Shown in pieces: positions 60,210 through 64,000 of a stretch of 64,000 bases of DNA. Numbering within the stretch: position 1 is the stretch's first letter; each line of letters begins with the position of its first letter. Position numbers and translations under genes: made by a program. This DNA comes from Deltaproteobacteria bacterium. GTDB lineage: Bacteria; Desulfobacterota; Desulfuromonadia; Geobacterales; Pseudopelobacteraceae. The notes under the pieces are model-generated. The model was not told the origin of the DNA, searched no databases, and saw only the letters and a program-made list of their open reading frames with translations. The stretch lies in the NCBI GenBank assembly GCA_021850095.1, contig JAJZRX010000002.1:1-64000 (forward strand), given 5' to 3'.

Positions 60210-60965
60210 CTACAAAACAAGATTGTAATAAACTAAACCTATACATTCTCTTAGCGCACGCCAACTGGTTTCAATGGGCTCTGCTGAAGGAAGATATGCG
60301 ACCCATCCGTAATGTCTCCCGGTTGCACTCCTAAAGTTTGAAACAACCAAAGTGATTTTCATGGTAGCCCTATTAAATGCAATGGCTGTTCTCCTGGCAT
60401 GATAGGCAGATGTCACCACAACTGGATTGACATATCCCTTAACACTGCAAATAGCAGCCATATTTTGAGCATTCTCCATAGTGTCACGAGATTTTATTTC
60501 AAGAATGACATGTTCTTCTGGCACACCAATATCAAGTAAAAAGCGTTTCACTACAACTGCTTCGGGTACATTAAACTCTGGTGGGGCACCACCAGAGACA
60601 ATAATAGGGACATTCCATCGTCTATACAAACGTACTGCACATACAATTCTAGAAAGCATATCTTCAGTTGGGGCACTTGTGCCATTTAGGTCAGGCACTC
60701 CTTCATAAATTCCACCACCGAGCAATATTATTGAATCAAAATGTTTATCAGAGATATTCGTAGAATATTGATATTCAAGTAGCCCAATTAAGCTGTCAGA
60801 AAAAACTGGTATAGAAAACAGCCACAGAAGAAGTGCAATAACAAGATTAAATATCGACAGTTTTCTACATTTATTTCGAGAAAAAAAAGCGGATAACAGT
60901 AGTAATAATATGATGATTCCTGGTGGCAATAAAAAAGATGTTATTATTCTTTGGAATTCAAGCAT
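60210..60965 (-). CDS. YdcF/DUF218 family membrane protein
   Basis: A 251-aa protein. Two N-terminal membrane segments are followed by a DUF218 domain: DSIILLGGGIYEGVPD, VPIIVSGGAPPEFNVPEA, ESKSRDTMENAQNMA-like (IKSRDTMENAQN) and VVTSAYHARRTAIAF. These proteins act in envelope polysaccharide metabolism. Codon and base use turn AT-rich from here to 63030. Confidence 0.85.
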   Translation of the reverse strand: MLEFQRIITSFLLPPGIIILLLLLSAFFSRNKCRKLSIFNLVIALLLWLFSIPVFSDSLIGLLEYQYSTNISDKHFDSIILLGGGIYEGVPDLNGTSAPTEDMLSRIVCAVRLYRRWNVPIIVSGGAPPEFNVPEAVVVKRFLLDIGVPEEHVILEIKSRDTMENAQNMAAICSVKGYVNPVVVTSAYHARRTAIAFNRATMKITLVVSNFRSATGRHYGWVAYLPSAEPIETSWRALRECIGLVYYNLVL

Positions 60966-60970
60966 ACAAG

Positions 60971-61579
60971 CTAAATATTCTTGGTTTGATGAATTTTTTC
61001 AGCATAACTAAGAAATGCTGAAATATCGGTATTAAAAAGAAAGGGGGTTCCTTCATTTACATTCACACTATTCCAATCCCACCATTTTATTGCCAATAAT
61101 CTATCGACAATTTCAGTAGAAAAACGATAGCGAATAATTTTTGCCGGATTTCCAGCCACAACGGCATACGGCGGAACCGGCTTAGTCACAACTGAATTTG
61201 CTCCTATCACAGCTCCATCCCCGATTTTGACACCAGAAACAATAAGAGATCCATAGCCAATCCAAACATCATTGCCAATTGTTACATTACCTCTGGAAGC
61301 CGGATGACCTTCAAGATAACGGTGTGACGGTGAAAACTGATTAAAAGGAAATGTCGATACAAAGTCCGTGCGGTGTTCGCCACCAAGAAAAATAACAACC
61401 TTGCTTGAAATAGAACAATACTTACCAATGTTCAATTTATTGGAACCATGAAAATATACTTTTGGAATACCATAGGTAAAAGAACCAATAGACACACAAG
61501 GATGAATACATAATATTTTTTTGCGCAACTTCATCACTTGAATAAATAGTGCTACTGATATTTTTTGGATGATTGACAT
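60971..61579 (-). CDS. CatB-type O-acetyltransferase (hexapeptide repeat)
   Basis: A 202-aa left-handed beta-helix protein: GNDVWIGYGSLIVSGVKIG, GAVIGANSVVTKPVPPYAV and AGNPAKIIRYRF. The family transfers acetyl from acetyl-CoA to sugars or antibiotics; in a glycan locus, sugar acetylation is likely. Start at ATG 61579; a GTG two codons upstream is less likely. Confidence 0.88.
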   Translation of the reverse strand: MSIIQKISVALFIQVMKLRKKILCIHPCVSIGSFTYGIPKVYFHGSNKLNIGKYCSISSKVVIFLGGEHRTDFVSTFPFNQFSPSHRYLEGHPASRGNVTIGNDVWIGYGSLIVSGVKIGDGAVIGANSVVTKPVPPYAVVAGNPAKIIRYRFSTEIVDRLLAIKWWDWNSVNVNEGTPFLFNTDISAFLSYAEKIHQTKNI

Positions 61580-61589
61580 GTGCACAACC

Positions 61590-61979
61590 CTAACTAAGCA
61601 TTACTAAAAGGCCCACAATTATCATAGATGCCCCAAAATACTGCAACAAGCTAAGTGACTCATTAAGAAAAATACCATTTACTATTACGACAGCGACATA
61701 CGCAATTACAAGAATGAAAGCTGTTACTGTCGTTGAATTTGCTGCAAGGTGTGGAATAAATAACAATGAATTATTCACCATTACAAAAGCAACTCGGGCA
61801 AATAAAGCCATACACATTGAAAGTGCAAATTTCCAATGAAAAATAATCTTTATAACAGCTTTAAATGAAAAAAGGTTACCAGATATAAGCGCACGATCTC
61901 CTAATAGAGCAATTGAAAAAGCCATTGCAAGAGAATACGAAACTATCCAGAAAAGGAGTTTCAATATGTTGTTAGACAA
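61590..61979 (-). CDS. small EamA/SMR-type membrane transporter
   Basis: A 129-aa protein with four membrane helices, like ArnE/ArnF flippase subunits (SLAMAFSIALLGDRALIS, LFIPHLAANSTTVTAFILVI, YFGASMIIVGLLVML). It may move a lipid-linked sugar across the membrane. Start uncertain: TTG at 61979, close to GGGAGG, which overlaps the previous stop by eight bases. Confidence 0.75.
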   Translation of the reverse strand: MSNNILKLLFWIVSYSLAMAFSIALLGDRALISGNLFSFKAVIKIIFHWKFALSMCMALFARVAFVMVNNSLLFIPHLAANSTTVTAFILVIAYVAVVIVNGIFLNESLSLLQYFGASMIIVGLLVMLS

Positions 61980-63030
61980 GAAACCTCCCGCCAATGGTTC
62001 GTATCGCGAATTTCAATGCATTAAAATAACCGACTCCACAAGCAAACATGCATTCAGGACATCTTTCATCAATAATCGTTCTGCATATTTTATTAGTATC
62101 AGCTGAAAACCAGATATCATGAACATTTTCAGACAACACATTACCAATTTTTTTGCCACCAGAATTGAGACAAGGGATAACATCGCCAGAAGGATTAATT
62201 GTAATTGTATCGCTTAACGCCGGACACCCGCGGTTATTTGTGCCACCTTCGAGCATTGATCGGAATTGTGAATACAAAAACTTTTTACCAATATTTGTCT
62301 CTTTATTTTCAATTTTCTTCAATACTTCCTTCAATTTGTTTTTTTTATCACCGTCGAAATGCAATTTATCACTATCATTGTTTCCGTAATAATGTTTATC
62401 TAAACAAACAACAGTAAATATTGATTCAATGTTATTTAACTTTAAATAATCAAAAACATCTTCGGCTTCATCAACATTCAATGGCTGAATAACACAACCA
62501 GCACTAATTTTATAGAACGGGTATACTTTTCTTAAATCTAATAGCTTATCAATAGTGTTTCTAACTTTTATACTAGCCCCTGGAGCTCTTATTTGATCAT
62601 GTGTTTCAGTCAATGCATCAAAAGACACTTGTGAAATCAGCTGAACATTTCCATTAAAACTATTTACAATAGACGCAATTTCTAGCATTTTACTATTTAT
62701 CAGTTCGGTGTTTAAGCCATTAGTAGCTATGGTAATACGTTTTAAATGAGGTAATCTCATTAAAGCTATTGATATTATTTTTTCAATGTCTTTTCGTAAC
62801 AAAGCTTCGCCGCCACTTAACATTACATTTACAATATCTTTAAAAAGCGGATTACCTAACAGTTTATCATAATTATCAACTGACAATTCAACTCCAGCAG
62901 AAAAGCCGTCTTTCCATATGTTACACATAACACAACGTGCATTACAATGTTCAGTAACCAACAAAGCAATATTAGATGGCTTCGTTCTAGTAAAACGAGA
63001 AACAATATGTTTATAAAAATGAAATAGCAT
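61972..63030 (-). CDS. radical SAM protein with SPASM domain
   Basis: A 352-aa enzyme. The radical SAM cluster is CNARCVMCNIW (CxxxCxxC); LSGGEALLRKDIEKI and TIATNGLNTELI follow. The C-terminal SPASM region holds a second set of Cys (GCPALSD, IPCLN, CPECMFACG). Such proteins modify peptides or sugars. The substrate is unknown; a sugar- or lipid-related step fits the neighbours. Start at ATG 63030. Confidence 0.88.
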   Translation of the reverse strand: MLFHFYKHIVSRFTRTKPSNIALLVTEHCNARCVMCNIWKDGFSAGVELSVDNYDKLLGNPLFKDIVNVMLSGGEALLRKDIEKIISIALMRLPHLKRITIATNGLNTELINSKMLEIASIVNSFNGNVQLISQVSFDALTETHDQIRAPGASIKVRNTIDKLLDLRKVYPFYKISAGCVIQPLNVDEAEDVFDYLKLNNIESIFTVVCLDKHYYGNNDSDKLHFDGDKKNKLKEVLKKIENKETNIGKKFLYSQFRSMLEGGTNNRGCPALSDTITINPSGDVIPCLNSGGKKIGNVLSENVHDIWFSADTNKICRTIIDERCPECMFACGVGYFNALKFAIRTIGGRFLV

Positions 63031-63048
63031 CGACACATTTCCCCAAGT

Positions 63049-63678
63049 TTAAACTTGCTTTTCTACCACACATATATGATGCAAACAGACGGGCCAGCAC
63101 AGAAAGGGTATACTGCGTGCTGCCACGGTTTTGAATCCTATGGTACTCAATGCACTTCGGATTTCACGAGGCGTCCATTGACGGACATGTCCTGGATCAT
63201 AAAATGCTTCACGAACCATTCCCATGGCCAGACGAGCCAGCATGAAGGTACGGTCATTCGGGAATATAATGATAATGCGGCCTCCAGGGCGCAGAACCCT
63301 GAAAATTTCGGACAAAGCTTTCTCAGGCATATCAAGATGCTCAATTACCTCTGAAAAGAGTACGGTATCAAACGACTCATCATCAAACGGGAGCGAATAA
63401 AGCGAGCCTTCCTGAACCGGCAGCTTATGCCGTAGACAGATTTCAAGATTTTCAGGCTCCGTGTCAATTCCCACAACCCGCTTTTCAGGAAAAAGTTTGA
63501 CCAGCTTTTCGAGTGTTATTCCCTCGCCACAACCGGCATCAAGAATATCGTTACCAATAACATACTGAAAAGCATGATTATCACGATAATCCCAATAACG
63601 GACACCAAGTCCTCCCTTGGCATATTGGTCTCTCTGATAAATCATGCCTTCTTTATTCAATCCAGTATCAACCGGCAT
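63049..63678 (-). CDS. class I SAM-dependent methyltransferase
   Basis: A 209-aa methyltransferase: GNDILDAGCGEGITLEKLVK (motif I), VVGIDTEPENLEI, DTVLFSEVIEHLDMPEKAL and FRVLRPGGRIIII (motif IV/V). Start at 63678 after TATGGAGC; it overlaps the stop of the upstream gene. Likely methylates a glycan or lipid intermediate. Confidence 0.85.
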   Translation of the reverse strand: MPVDTGLNKEGMIYQRDQYAKGGLGVRYWDYRDNHAFQYVIGNDILDAGCGEGITLEKLVKLFPEKRVVGIDTEPENLEICLRHKLPVQEGSLYSLPFDDESFDTVLFSEVIEHLDMPEKALSEIFRVLRPGGRIIIIFPNDRTFMLARLAMGMVREAFYDPGHVRQWTPREIRSALSTIGFKTVAARSIPFLCWPVCLHHICVVEKQV

Positions 63679-64000
63679 CCAGAAGCTCCATAAATGATAT
63701 TTCATACCCGGTCAGTAACTGCAGCATTTCCCGATCGGTTAGCCGCCGCGTAGCCATCACATAATGGCGCTTGCCGAACAGACGCGGTAAGCCACACAAC
63801 GCATCAAACACTCCGCGCAGTAGCGCCATGACCAAAGCAGATGTGGAGCTGCTGCGAAACTGGGCGCCCGCCCCTCGCCCACCCAACACCAGCCTGGCCT
63901 GAACCAAGTATCGCACCACCGTCCAGAATGGCAGCGCCATAATCATTGTAACGGGAAAGCTTTTCAAAGCAACCCAGTAGTGGTTCCGCTCCACCAGGTA
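63668..64000 (-). CDS. glycosyltransferase family 2, C-terminal end (cut by window)
   Basis: The last 108 residues plus stop of a gene that continues past 64000. ERNHYWVALKSFPVTMIMAL and membrane segments with PFWTVVRYLVQARLVLGGRG suggest the end of a GT2 with C-terminal helices. Only partial, so the assignment is by likeness. Confidence 0.55.
   Translation of the reverse strand, partial: YLVERNHYWVALKSFPVTMIMALPFWTVVRYLVQARLVLGGRGAGAQFRSSSTSALVMALLRGVFDALCGLPRLFGKRHYVMATRRLTDREMLQLLTGYEISFMELLDAG

Overview
The window looks like a chromosome segment of a Geobacter/Trichlorobacter/Pelobacter-type deltaproteobacterium (Desulfuromonadia). This rests on the genes themselves: a multi-cluster ferredoxin with an exported molybdopterin enzyme, a DUF3793-FeoB-DtxR iron module, small 'YFEAEI' secreted proteins, and a CheV-type scaffold. 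The genus is an inference; no rRNA gene is present.

Layout. (1) 1-5961: housekeeping genes (DUF748/AsmA-like envelope protein, MtaB tRNA methylthiotransferase, CheV-like protein). (2) 6044-12808: a two-subunit, TAT-exported molybdopterin oxidoreductase of unknown substrate, its TorD chaperone, and an OmpR-type two-component system. (3) 12877-24286: a metal-handling region with a small periplasmic protein, methyltransferase, second-type LspA, DUF302 protein, Zn/Cd/Pb P-type ATPase, a Fur-box promoter driving DUF3793-FeoB-DtxR/FeoA, an amidase and small secreted proteins. (4) 24571-33086: a plasmid/ICE-like accessory operon. It starts with a promoter-to-terminator unit that looks like a structured ncRNA of about 290 nt. 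SSB, a recombination-associated protein split by group II introns, several small unrecognised proteins, a CHC2 zinc-finger protein and a RadC-like protein follow. Most of these genes carry a recurring hairpin leader whose 3' arm can also pair with the Shine-Dalgarno sequence. (5) 33184-45669, all on the minus strand: a defence/toxin-antitoxin block. It holds an IS3-split cyclase-like gene, two hipBA pairs, an AbiE pair with a large palindromic operator, and a pglZ-brxL-zinc protein-cysteine desulfurase operon that resembles a BREX type 4 system without brxP and brxC. (6) 46098-46212: tRNA-Gly(GCC) with its terminator, next to integrase-arm-like repeats; this is probably the island edge. (7) 46262-64000: a surface-glycan and envelope region (glycosyltransferases, three tandem TMTC-like membrane/TPR proteins, DUF2304, YdcF, acetyltransferase, flippase-like protein, radical SAM, methyltransferase) with an inserted toxin-antitoxin pair and a DUF4143 ATPase.

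How the parts work together. The molybdoenzyme, TorD and two-component genes form a respiration unit. The metal genes form an export/uptake and envelope-stress unit. The accessory operon looks like the DNA-processing and maintenance part of an integrative element, with a shared leader RNA as its likely regulatory device. The defence block is its cargo. The most notable signals are the repeated leaders with Shine-Dalgarno-mimicking arms, the unassigned ncRNA, two related group II introns in one gene, and the sulfur-linked BREX-4-like operon.
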